IMG/VR virus record: IMGVR_UViG_3300042521_002893 | Span: 25,012 to 89,011 of that record | Direction: 5' to 3' (one strand) | DNA from: a virus | DNA: 64,000 nt | Shown here: in pieces, positions 57,164-64,000 of the stretch | Numbering within the stretch: the first letter of the stretch is position 1 | How the letters are laid out: each line of letters starts with the position of its first letter | Notes under the pieces: model-generated | The model's database searches: none | The model's input: only the letters and a program-made list of their open reading frames with translations | Told to the model about the DNA's origin: nothing | Made by a program: the position numbers and the translations under genes

Positions 57164-58051
57164 TTAATATCCTCCAGCCAAATATACTTTAGCAGGGATT
57201 TTACCTGAATGGTTGTAATCAGACACGTTGAAATCTGACAGAACAAAGTCTCTTAATGACGTTTGTCCTCGATTGACAATAGATAAAGTAGGAAACAGAT
57301 ATGTCTCATTGTTCAATTGTTCATCAATCTGATCAAATTGATCGCTGTAGATATGATAATCACCTGTACAATTGACAATCAGTTGGTCAGAGGTCCATTT
57401 TTCACCTGTTCTATTAGATAGACACAGACAATACATCTCTAGTAGTGCAGCATATTGGGCTACGTTAAAAGGATTCCCTAGAAACATATCTTGCGATCTA
57501 ATAGATACTGTCAGAGTGAGTTGATTAGGACTCTGACATAAAACATGGTGTGAATAATGACACGCTACGATATCGACGGATTTTTGGCCAGTTATATCAG
57601 CCATTTGATAAGTGGTTTCGGGATCCAAATAAGTGACGATATAACTTTTACGATATGGTTTCTTAGGTAAATTCTCTAAGATCCATTCAGTTTGATCTAA
57701 GTCTGTACCTCTCCAATTGGTAATATTGGTGTAGTGCAATTTGAGCTTTGTATCTTGTTTATCACCACCCCAATCGTCCCAGATGTGTACATTCATTTCA
57801 TTTAGTACACTTAGATCGCTATTACCAGAAAGGAACCAAAGCATTTCAGCAATAGCACCTTTCCAATAAACGAATTTAGAAGTGTACAAAGGAAAACCAT
57901 TATCGGTTCGGTGATGGAAAACTCGTCCTACTAAAGACAAAATATACTTGTTAGGATCCTCTTTACCAAGCTCAGAATTAAACAAAAGTTTTTTCTGACC
58001 ATGGTTTTTTAGATCGCGCAAAGCTTGTAAGTACTGTTGCTCGATATTCAT
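57164..58051 (-). CDS. thyA: Thymidylate synthase (ThyA)
   Basis: 295 aa from ATG 58051, one base after the upstream stop; an earlier in-frame ATG at 58063 is possible. WKGAIAEMLWFLSGNSDLSVLNEMNVHIWDDW is the classical folate-side start; VACHYSHHVLC has the active-site Cys region, SIRSQDMFLGNPFNVAQYAALLEM the dUMP-binding R-S-x-D and N, then DYHIYSDQ. It makes dTMP from dUMP. Some spacing around the catalytic Cys differs from cellular enzymes (VACHYSHH against PPCH). Operon with DHFR and ribonucleotide reductase. Confidence 0.9.
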   Translation of the reverse strand: MNIEQQYLQALRDLKNHGQKKLLFNSELGKEDPNKYILSLVGRVFHHRTDNGFPLYTSKFVYWKGAIAEMLWFLSGNSDLSVLNEMNVHIWDDWGGDKQDTKLKLHYTNITNWRGTDLDQTEWILENLPKKPYRKSYIVTYLDPETTYQMADITGQKSVDIVACHYSHHVLCQSPNQLTLTVSIRSQDMFLGNPFNVAQYAALLEMYCLCLSNRTGEKWTSDQLIVNCTGDYHIYSDQFDQIDEQLNNETYLFPTLSIVNRGQTSLRDFVLSDFNVSDYNHSGKIPAKVYLAGGY

Positions 58052-58052
58052 G

Positions 58053-58772
58053 CTATTCACCATAGTTATTGAGATTATTTTCTAGCAATTCTTTATCTAA
58101 GGATAGACGAGCTTCAAGTACTTCTCGTTTATCATCTAAAAACGATTCGTAGTAGTAAGACCAATTCCTAACATATTCACTCGTAAAATCTTTCAAATTC
58201 TCAGAAGTCAAGTAATAAGTAAGACCAAACGAGTCTTTAGCAAAAGCGAGAATATCTTCTTCAGATGGTCCTTCAATTTCTAAAATGGGACCATAACCAG
58301 AATTGATATCTAGATAAACAGGAAATTCATGTTTTAACACATGGCAGTATTTTTGTACGTGATATCGAATCCTAGCCCAATTGGCAAACACAGAATGTCC
58401 AAGAATATCTATAACGAGTTTGTCTAGATCTTCAATAGATCCTACGTCATCGCGCATTAAATAAGAATATTCAATGCGATCTGTTCCGTTAATAGGATCA
58501 GCACCTTTCTTACCGATCAATTCTATATCTAGACAATCCTCAAAGTAGCTAATTCCAGTATGAACATCTACCCAAGCTTCTGGATTCCAATCAAGTCCTG
58601 AAACCTGATGTAAGTAAAGCGTTGCGCGAGTCCTTAAAGAAACCTTAGGTTGATCGCTAGAAAAATAATGATTTTTCTGCATTGTAGGAGCTGTATCCGA
58701 ATGTCCTTTAACGAAATCGTGAACAAATTTGTTAGATACAGGAAACTTTAGTTCGATTTCACGATTAGGCAT
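58053..58772 (-). CDS. CYTH-domain (triphosphate tunnel) protein
   Basis: 239 aa. NREIELKFPV carries the E-x-E-x-K signature (E5, E7, K9). SLRTRATLYLH, RIRYHVQKYCH and FPVYLDINSGYGPILEIEGPSEEDI give the inner Arg/Lys and Glu residues of the tunnel. The family hydrolyses triphosphates (inorganic, thiamine or nucleotide) or makes cAMP (class IV cyclases). A placing between ThyA and ribonucleotide reductase suggests a nucleotide triphosphatase, but cAMP synthesis cannot be excluded, which is of note given the CRP-type sites at 1096 and 2943. Good site AAGGAGA. Confidence 0.78.
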   Translation of the reverse strand: MPNREIELKFPVSNKFVHDFVKGHSDTAPTMQKNHYFSSDQPKVSLRTRATLYLHQVSGLDWNPEAWVDVHTGISYFEDCLDIELIGKKGADPINGTDRIEYSYLMRDDVGSIEDLDKLVIDILGHSVFANWARIRYHVQKYCHVLKHEFPVYLDINSGYGPILEIEGPSEEDILAFAKDSFGLTYYLTSENLKDFTSEYVRNWSYYYESFLDDKREVLEARLSLDKELLENNLNNYGE

Positions 58773-58803
58773 TATAAAAGATCTCCTTTTTTATGAACGT
58801 TAT

Positions 58804-59535
58804 TTAACCGTAAGATGGTAAGTTACGGTTGTCTTTCTCAAAAAATGCAGGCATAGAATAGCTTGACGTTTGAGCTAGCTCGGGAGCTATTCCTCTGCTA
58901 AACAGCATATCTGAAGATCGCCTCCAGAGATCAGGATTCCCCCACTTACCATCGGCGTCCAAATGTTCTACAACCCATTCTACAGTATCTTTCCTCAGTT
59001 TATTCAAACTTGGTGATACTGTCAAGCCTAAGTCGATCGCCATCTGAGTATGAGCGGCAGCATGAACGTTTTCGTCATTACTAATATCTTGGCTGGTAGC
59101 CTTTAGACAACCAGAGGTGAGAAATCTGAACATTGGTAAAAGAACGAAAAATACACTGCGTTCTAACACCGCAGTTTTAAGAATAGGATGATCAGGGTGA
59201 TTAATCCATTCTTGGGCGATCGCCTGTGCATCTTTAGTATCGTCAGGAGATGCTAATTTATAAACATTAGCAGCATGATTTAGGGCTTCATCATGCTTTC
59301 GTTCATCTTCCATATTAGAGAAAATGATAGATCTCATGTCATCAGTTAATTTATTAACTTCCCTGATGGATCCATCTCTTAGAAACGCTTCTACTTCCAA
59401 CTCTAGAATGCGTAATTCCAAAGCCCTAGCGATCGCATTTTCAGCTCCCGATAGAATAGGACCGGCAGTTCCTTTGACAACACTCCAAGACACTTTTTTA
59501 TTCAGTTGAGAATCGTAAAAACTGGTAATGGTCAT
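58804..59535 (-). CDS. nrdB: Ribonucleotide reductase small subunit (NrdB-type)
   Basis: 243 aa, shorter than cellular NrdB. Ferritin-like di-iron helices: RILELEVEAFL (E), NMEDERKHDEAL (E-x-x-H), AVLERSVFFVLLP (E) and SNDENVHAAAH (E-x-x-H), the ligand order of class I beta subunits. It makes the radical for the alpha subunit encoded 11 bp upstream. The radical-site Tyr and C-terminal interaction peptide (FFEKDNRNLPSYG) need a structure check. Confidence 0.85.
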   Translation of the reverse strand: MTITSFYDSQLNKKVSWSVVKGTAGPILSGAENAIARALELRILELEVEAFLRDGSIREVNKLTDDMRSIIFSNMEDERKHDEALNHAANVYKLASPDDTKDAQAIAQEWINHPDHPILKTAVLERSVFFVLLPMFRFLTSGCLKATSQDISNDENVHAAAHTQMAIDLGLTVSPSLNKLRKDTVEWVVEHLDADGKWGNPDLWRRSSDMLFSRGIAPELAQTSSYSMPAFFEKDNRNLPSYG

Positions 59536-59546
59536 AATAACCTCGA

Positions 59547-60914
59547 TTATTCAGAACAGGATGTACACATATCAGGAGTTAATCCACAGGATTCTCCTGC
59601 TAAAGCGATTTGAGATTTATCAAGGGCGAATTGTTGAGTTTTCAAGGAGTAGTAAGTGGTTAGAAGGGGTGACTTTAACCAGTTTTGAATGAATTCTTTA
59701 TCTAGATTAGCTTTATCCCAAATATTAAATGAGATCGCATGAGCTAACCCAGTTGTGTTCATCAACATCTGCCAAGCTTTCATTAGCCTATACTGAACAT
59801 CCCAAGAAATGTCTGTGGTTGTTTCACAATTGGGATGATACTCATAGGTGACATCTGGCATTGTTTCTGACTCTCTAACAAGAGTTTTCGATATGGGGTG
59901 ACAGTTTACAGGACTGATCTCTGGGGCAGTAGTATAACCATCACGATCGCGATACTTATAGCTACAGGTGGCCGTAGGAGCGATGGTAAAAGCTCTTTCC
60001 ATGTTATGTGCCCTGGCCACGATCGCGGCTCTAGAATACCCTTCTAGTAACGCACAAGCGATCGCATAAGCAGGTTCAGAAGGTGTTTCCTTACCATAAC
60101 CCAAAACTTTTTCTAGAGCGTCTACAAAGTCAGCGTATTTGACATTCTCCAATGCCAGTAGGTTGGATAAACCAATAACACCGAATCCTACTTGACGATC
60201 TTCTTCAGGAGTAAGATATATACCAGAATCGCCCACTCCTGTTTTAGAATGAAGTTCACATAGAAACTGCATACCTTTCTCAAACATCTGAGGAATTTCT
60301 GATACAGTAACAGATCCTAAATTGCCATGAGACAGTAAACAGGTTCCTCTAGATAACAGAAGAATTTCCATACATACGTTAGAGTATAAACGACGACCTT
60401 GGCGATCGTATGATTTTTTGGCTAACCAAATAGAACCATCTCTAACTCGTTTAACAATCTTGTCGATGTGAGGAGACTGCATCAGATTCTCATCGACATA
60501 TACAGCTCTTTTTGCCCAAGGAATAATATCTAAACTTAGATCCAAATATTGTTCAATATCTGGATGATCATAATCTAAATATAAGGTGATAGCGCCATTG
60601 CGAAAAGCTCCGCCTCTACGAAGAAGTTCGTTTAGTCCGGAGTAAACAGCAGCGAAAGAACAAGGTCCAGAAGCTACTAAACCTTTACCGTTAGATGTAC
60701 CAGAAGGACGTAGATCGCTCAGATCGATCGCCACACCAGCGGCATTCCTTAAGGCTCTTGATGTGAAGATCCAAGAATCTTCTATACCGTCTTTACCCTC
60801 CATGGAGTCTTTGACATGGAATACAGTACAAGACACGGGTAGTCGGCTTTCAGGATCTTTCAACCAATCTTTTACACGACCTGTGACGGCTACATGCGCT
60901 GGTAATTTAGTCAT
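59547..60914 (-). CDS. nrdA: Ribonucleotide reductase large subunit (NrdA-type, compact)
   Basis: 455 aa, far below the 700 or more residues of cellular class I enzymes; no ATP cone. YSNVCMEILLL holds the catalytic N179, C181, E183; C29 (LPVSCTVF) and C192 (RGTCLLSHGNLG) form the redox pair; TIAPTATCS is the phosphate loop. The C-terminus has C443, C450 and C453 (GESCGLTPDMCTSC), the re-reducing cysteines. RRGGAFRNGAITLYLDYDHPDIEQYL is typical of compact phage forms. It reduces ribonucleotides for DNA synthesis with the subunit at 58804. Confidence 0.92.
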   Translation of the reverse strand: MTKLPAHVAVTGRVKDWLKDPESRLPVSCTVFHVKDSMEGKDGIEDSWIFTSRALRNAAGVAIDLSDLRPSGTSNGKGLVASGPCSFAAVYSGLNELLRRGGAFRNGAITLYLDYDHPDIEQYLDLSLDIIPWAKRAVYVDENLMQSPHIDKIVKRVRDGSIWLAKKSYDRQGRRLYSNVCMEILLLSRGTCLLSHGNLGSVTVSEIPQMFEKGMQFLCELHSKTGVGDSGIYLTPEEDRQVGFGVIGLSNLLALENVKYADFVDALEKVLGYGKETPSEPAYAIACALLEGYSRAAIVARAHNMERAFTIAPTATCSYKYRDRDGYTTAPEISPVNCHPISKTLVRESETMPDVTYEYHPNCETTTDISWDVQYRLMKAWQMLMNTTGLAHAISFNIWDKANLDKEFIQNWLKSPLLTTYYSLKTQQFALDKSQIALAGESCGLTPDMCTSCSE

Positions 60915-61125
60915 TTTGAGTCTTGATATAATGGTTTATTTTGGACAACAATTCCTTAACACTAGGGCTATTACTAGTGCTAAAAAAGACCTCTGGGACA
61001 GGAGCTAGTTTCTCTGCTCCGGTATACGACAACAGTTCTGATATACTACCTACTTTAATCCTCTGTTGTTTGATTCTGTAGAATGCTGACCCAACTCGTT
61101 TTTCGTATACAGTATCTTTACTCAT
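60907..61125 (-). CDS. Hypothetical small protein
   Basis: 72 aa from ATG 61125, chosen for AAGGA upstream and a 4-bp-type overlap with the stop of the methylase gene at 61122; the longer frame has no site. Basic N-terminal half (DTVYEKRVGSAFYRIKQQRIKVG). Overlaps nrdA by 8 bp. Possibly a regulatory or glutaredoxin-replacing partner, no motif seen. Confidence 0.6.
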   Translation of the reverse strand: MSKDTVYEKRVGSAFYRIKQQRIKVGSISELLSYTGAEKLAPVPEVFFSTSNSPSVKELLSKINHYIKTQND

Positions 61126-62138
61126 AGAGGAATCCTTTTTGGTTGAAACATGCGATCGCCTCCAAACTCCCAAACTGTTTCTATCCTATTGGTTACATTC
61201 TTTCTAGAATGATTCATACCAATTAATGTACCGATCAATGTGGTATGGAGTGATACATTATATCTGTGAGAAAGATATTCCATGGCTTTTTGCATGTCTC
61301 TACACCAATAATTAGTGTGTACGACTCTTTTAGCACCACGTTCTAATGCCAACTTCACACTATCAAAAGCCAAGTTGTAAGTGTATTCCCCCGAAACATT
61401 ATGACCAGGATAAGCAGGGGTCATAGCACCTACACCTTTACGTTTTGTACCAGGTTCGTAAGGTAAGTAATAAGGTGGGTCTATAAAGACTAAAGTCTGA
61501 CTCCAGTCAATCGAACTACTATCACTGAATTCAAAATCTGTAGTAAAACAGTTCTTGTAATCAGATTCGATCTTAACTTCACACAGCGGATCTAAATCAA
61601 TCCATTTATGTTGCCAGTTGGGGAAAGCGATCAATTTATCGTAACTAACCGCTACATTTAATTTACCCAACGTGTTACATCTAACAACGCCACCAAAAAC
61701 TAACTTTCTTAGTACGAGACTTACGGCTGCTAAATGTTCAAAAGTAACACTATAAGGATTCTCGAAATTATATTTCAGCTCGTCGAAAAAATTAACGAGT
61801 TTAATGCGATCTTTTAGTGTCTCTCTAGTAACGCCAGATTGAGCAAACTCAACTACGCGATCAGAATAATGTTTTATAAATTGATCGCAATTTTGACGTT
61901 TCACGGGATCTTGCCATACCCACCAAATAGCAACAATCGTAGGATCAGCGTCCGCTACGACAGCAAATCGAGATCCAATAGGTTTACCGAATTTCAAAAG
62001 ACGATCGACTGTCACTGGTCCTGAATGCACAAACGGTTCTACGATATATCGGTAATATCGATAATCGTCCACAGGATATTTAGTGACGCTAGATTTTCCT
62101 CCTACAGCAGGAGAAAATAGACTTTTTCTTTTTTTCAT
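61122..62138 (-). CDS. DNA adenine methylase, D12 (Dam-like) class, copy 2
   Basis: 338 aa. YIVEPFVHSGPVTVDRL is a variant of the EPFxGxG SAM motif (the second G is altered); VFIDPPYYLPY (DPPY) is the catalytic motif. Longer than copy 1 (55028), with an extra insert around 75-215, so target specificity is probably different. It belongs to the leftward DNA metabolism operon between polymerase and reductase genes. Confidence 0.82.
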   Translation of the reverse strand: MKKRKSLFSPAVGGKSSVTKYPVDDYRYYRYIVEPFVHSGPVTVDRLLKFGKPIGSRFAVVADADPTIVAIWWVWQDPVKRQNCDQFIKHYSDRVVEFAQSGVTRETLKDRIKLVNFFDELKYNFENPYSVTFEHLAAVSLVLRKLVFGGVVRCNTLGKLNVAVSYDKLIAFPNWQHKWIDLDPLCEVKIESDYKNCFTTDFEFSDSSSIDWSQTLVFIDPPYYLPYEPGTKRKGVGAMTPAYPGHNVSGEYTYNLAFDSVKLALERGAKRVVHTNYWCRDMQKAMEYLSHRYNVSLHTTLIGTLIGMNHSRKNVTNRIETVWEFGGDRMFQPKRIPL

Positions 62139-62145
62139 GTTTCTT

Positions 62146-62505
62146 TTAACCTACACGAGTAGTATCTAAGATTCGTTCGATCGCTCTTACATTAGTAAAA
62201 ACGACACATTCTCCGTTTTGTTCTGCCATATCAGAGTTCGACAACATTCTCATATTAAGAGAAACCGTCTCGACAAAACAGCAAACATTGTTCCTAGACA
62301 ATTCACCATCCAATCCCATGTTGACAAGATATATTAATATCTTATTCTCGTTTTCGCTGAATGTGGGCCGTCCTCTTTTTAGAAACGTGTGTAAACGCGC
62401 AAGGGTTGTATAAGCTTTAGTTCTTAAATCGTGAAGGCGTTTCTCATGTTGTTGTAAATCAGCGATCCTTTTATTTAGAACATCAATATCAAAATGGTCA
62501 TCCAC
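62146..62505 (-). CDS. Hypothetical protein with coiled coil
   Basis: 119 aa from GTG 62505, which overlaps the preceding stop as TAGTG, with GGAGAT upstream; a longer frame to 62556 has no site and overlaps 52 bp. VLNKRIADLQQHEKRLHDLRTKAYTTLARLHTFL is a coiled coil; KILIYLVNMGLDGELSRNNVC is HTH-like. Not recognised. Confidence 0.6.
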   Translation of the reverse strand: MDDHFDIDVLNKRIADLQQHEKRLHDLRTKAYTTLARLHTFLKRGRPTFSENENKILIYLVNMGLDGELSRNNVCCFVETVSLNMRMLSNSDMAEQNGECVVFTNVRAIERILDTTRVG

Positions 62506-62855
62506 TAGAAGTACATCTCCGAACGCCGAACAATGTGAAAACGATCTTCTAACCATGAGAAAAATTCAAGAGCGTCAATTTCATCATCGTTCAACCCTGT
62601 TGTTGTAAGATTCTCCACGGTGGTGATCTTATAGAAACTGACTAAGGTTCTATCACCATTTTCGAGAATAATCCTATTGCGATCTACAAGAGTTTTTTGT
62701 AGATCAGATCGCGTCACGTCCGTCTCTCCGAACAGAAATAAAGAGACCATCTGTTCAACAGGACTGAAATCGTTCAGTAACTTTCTAAATCGCACTTCTT
62801 GTAATACAGCGGTAATATAATTTGAAATTTTCTTGCGTCTTGTTAGTGGTGTCAT
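62505..62855 (-). CDS. Hypothetical protein next to DNA polymerase
   Basis: 116 aa, helical (RKKISNYITAVLQEVRFRKLLNDFSPVEQMVSLFLFGETD; DALEFFSWLEDRFHIVRR). ATGA-type 4-bp overlap with the polymerase gene, so coupled. Perhaps a polymerase-associated factor; not recognised. Confidence 0.65.
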   Translation of the reverse strand: MTPLTRRKKISNYITAVLQEVRFRKLLNDFSPVEQMVSLFLFGETDVTRSDLQKTLVDRNRIILENGDRTLVSFYKITTVENLTTTGLNDDEIDALEFFSWLEDRFHIVRRSEMYF

Positions 62856-64000
62856 AATTTTACCGGGGTTTCAGCTAGTACCGTATCGAATTGATCCAGG
62901 TAATACTCAGGAGCATAGAATTCGCTAATATTGTCAGTAGCAACAAAAACTTTTTTTATCCTCTTTTTACCAGTTGTTTCTCCTCTCCAAGTGTAATGTA
63001 TACATGGTCTACTACCTACTGGAAATCCCCATTCTACAAACTGTTTCCAGTTGGACGCAACAAGTACAGTTTTTTGTAGTTTTTCCAAAGGTAATGTACC
63101 AGAGGCTATCTGAGCCCTAACATCTAAGGCAAACTCCTTAGCCGCATGTTCACCATCATAAAACAGTTTGGTGATTAGATCAATAACAAAATCCTTTTGT
63201 ATCCAATTTTTATCTCTCTTCTTAAATTTACCTTTAGACTTTAATGTAAATTTACCTGTCAACTTGCCATCTTTATCCCGTTTGGCTACAGCATAGATAT
63301 AGTTCTTGGATAATCCAGGATCTAACTGATCCGGTGTAACATGCTCGTAACACTCTACGCTATTAAGTTTGTCAGCTAAAGTTTTACCAGCATCTTTATC
63401 CTTTATATTAGGTGGAACCCACATAAACGGTATCAAGTCTTCGTAATCTACAGCAGTATACCCTGGCATGGTGCTATTGAGTTCCGATACCGTCTGCTTG
63501 AAAAACACATCCATCTTCGTGAGATTATCTAAAATCTCTTCTTCTGTGTAGTTATTTATACCTTTTTCAAATCCATGAATACCATATTCTTGTGGATTTA
63601 TTAAACAGGCCATAGCAGCATCAGTATCGCAACCTCTTGTGTCGAGATTTTTATTCTCGTATAACCAATTGATCATATAGCGAGATAATTGCCTACCATA
63701 AGCACATACAGCAGCACCAGCGTAAGGATCGTTAAAATTCAATCCTTTAGTATTCCATAGCCCATACAATGAGTTAGCTGACCTCTTTGCCGTATTCTGA
63801 CGACCATCAGCATCTAAACATTCGGGAGAACGATCGCCTCCATCGAAACGTATCCATTCAGGCGTCTTCTTAATTGACTTCCTATATTTGAGTAAAAAGA
63901 ATAAAGTCTTCAATGCTATGTAATCACTGTCTTTGTGAGAACATACTAACCATGTAAGCATAATGCTAGGATACAGACCTGAGAAATCACACTTCATCAA
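62852..64000 (-). CDS. DNA polymerase family B, C-terminal part (cut by right edge)
   Basis: 382 codons visible; the frame is open to the right edge and its true start is outside. CDFSGLYPSIM is motif A (D-x-x-S-L-Y-P-S), NTAKRSANSLYGLWN motif B (K-x-x-x-N-S-x-Y-G), GCDTDAAMA motif C (D-T-D, with Ala in place of the usual Ser). All three lie in order, so the palm is complete; the exonuclease half would be beyond 64000. It replicates the phage genome together with the primase-helicase and SSB. Confidence 0.9.
   Translation of the reverse strand: MMKCDFSGLYPSIMLTWLVCSHKDSDYIALKTLFFLLKYRKSIKKTPEWIRFDGGDRSPECLDADGRQNTAKRSANSLYGLWNTKGLNFNDPYAGAAVCAYGRQLSRYMINWLYENKNLDTRGCDTDAAMACLINPQEYGIHGFEKGINNYTEEEILDNLTKMDVFFKQTVSELNSTMPGYTAVDYEDLIPFMWVPPNIKDKDAGKTLADKLNSVECYEHVTPDQLDPGLSKNYIYAVAKRDKDGKLTGKFTLKSKGKFKKRDKNWIQKDFVIDLITKLFYDGEHAAKEFALDVRAQIASGTLPLEKLQKTVLVASNWKQFVEWGFPVGSRPCIHYTWRGETTGKKRIKKVFVATDNISEFYAPEYYLDQFDTVLAETPVKL

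Noticed and set aside
1-64000. CRISPR array
   Set aside because: No set of regularly spaced direct repeats was seen; the GCGATCGC octamer recurs but without spacer structure.

Overview
The window reads as part of a large double-stranded DNA phage genome that infects a phycobilisome-bearing cyanobacterium. Evidence for the host is the dense occurrence of the octamer GCGATCGC (at least 25 copies by eye, where about one is expected by chance; this is the cyanobacterial HIP1 palindrome) and an nblA gene for phycobilisome breakdown. Evidence for a phage is a complete long-tailed (siphovirus-type) head and tail block: portal, prohead protease, HK97-type capsid protein, head-tail connectors, tail tube, frameshifted tail chaperone and a giant tape measure. 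No integrase, terminase large subunit or CRISPR array was seen, so packaging genes must lie outside the window.

Layout. 1-9976: leftward early/accessory genes, mostly short unknowns, plus an amidoligase-like protein (cut by the left edge), a 2H phosphoesterase, a family 2 glycosyltransferase next to a complete MurA enzyme, a nucleoside 2-deoxyribosyltransferase-like protein and an SSB. Two leftward promoters share a CRP-type palindrome at identical spacing. 9977-10832: gene-free divergent region with nested inverted repeats, a candidate replication origin or control centre. 10833-14459: rightward RHH regulator and a primase-helicase. 14555-16350: four tRNA genes, unknowns and nblA. 16369-19849: PIN-PhoH and a leftward operon of small unknowns. 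19890-37361: head, neck, lysis and tail-tube genes, with HNH and phosphoesterase genes between. 37468-52686: one 5072-codon tape measure gene. 52675-55040: secreted protein, holin-like protein and a membrane-anchored EAL-domain c-di-GMP phosphodiesterase. 55028-64000: leftward DNA metabolism genes: two D12-class adenine methylases, PD-(D/E)XK nuclease, DHFR, ThyA, CYTH protein, class I ribonucleotide reductase pair and family B DNA polymerase (cut by the right edge).

How it fits together. The right block makes dNTPs and replicates and methylates DNA; the 10-14 kb block supplies the primase-helicase; tRNAs serve an AT-rich codon usage; NblA frees amino acids from the host antenna; the central block builds the virion. 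The most unusual item is the tape measure: besides the expected peptidoglycan-cleaving domains (M23-like and lytic transglycosylase-like) it appears to carry two kinase-like domains with HGDYHxGN loops, two alpha/beta-hydrolase-like domains and a zincin-like HExxH domain. That would make it a multi-enzyme cargo protein delivered by the tail. Together with the phage-borne EAL protein it suggests active manipulation of host envelope and signalling.

All calls are from reading the sequence; no database or structure search was run.
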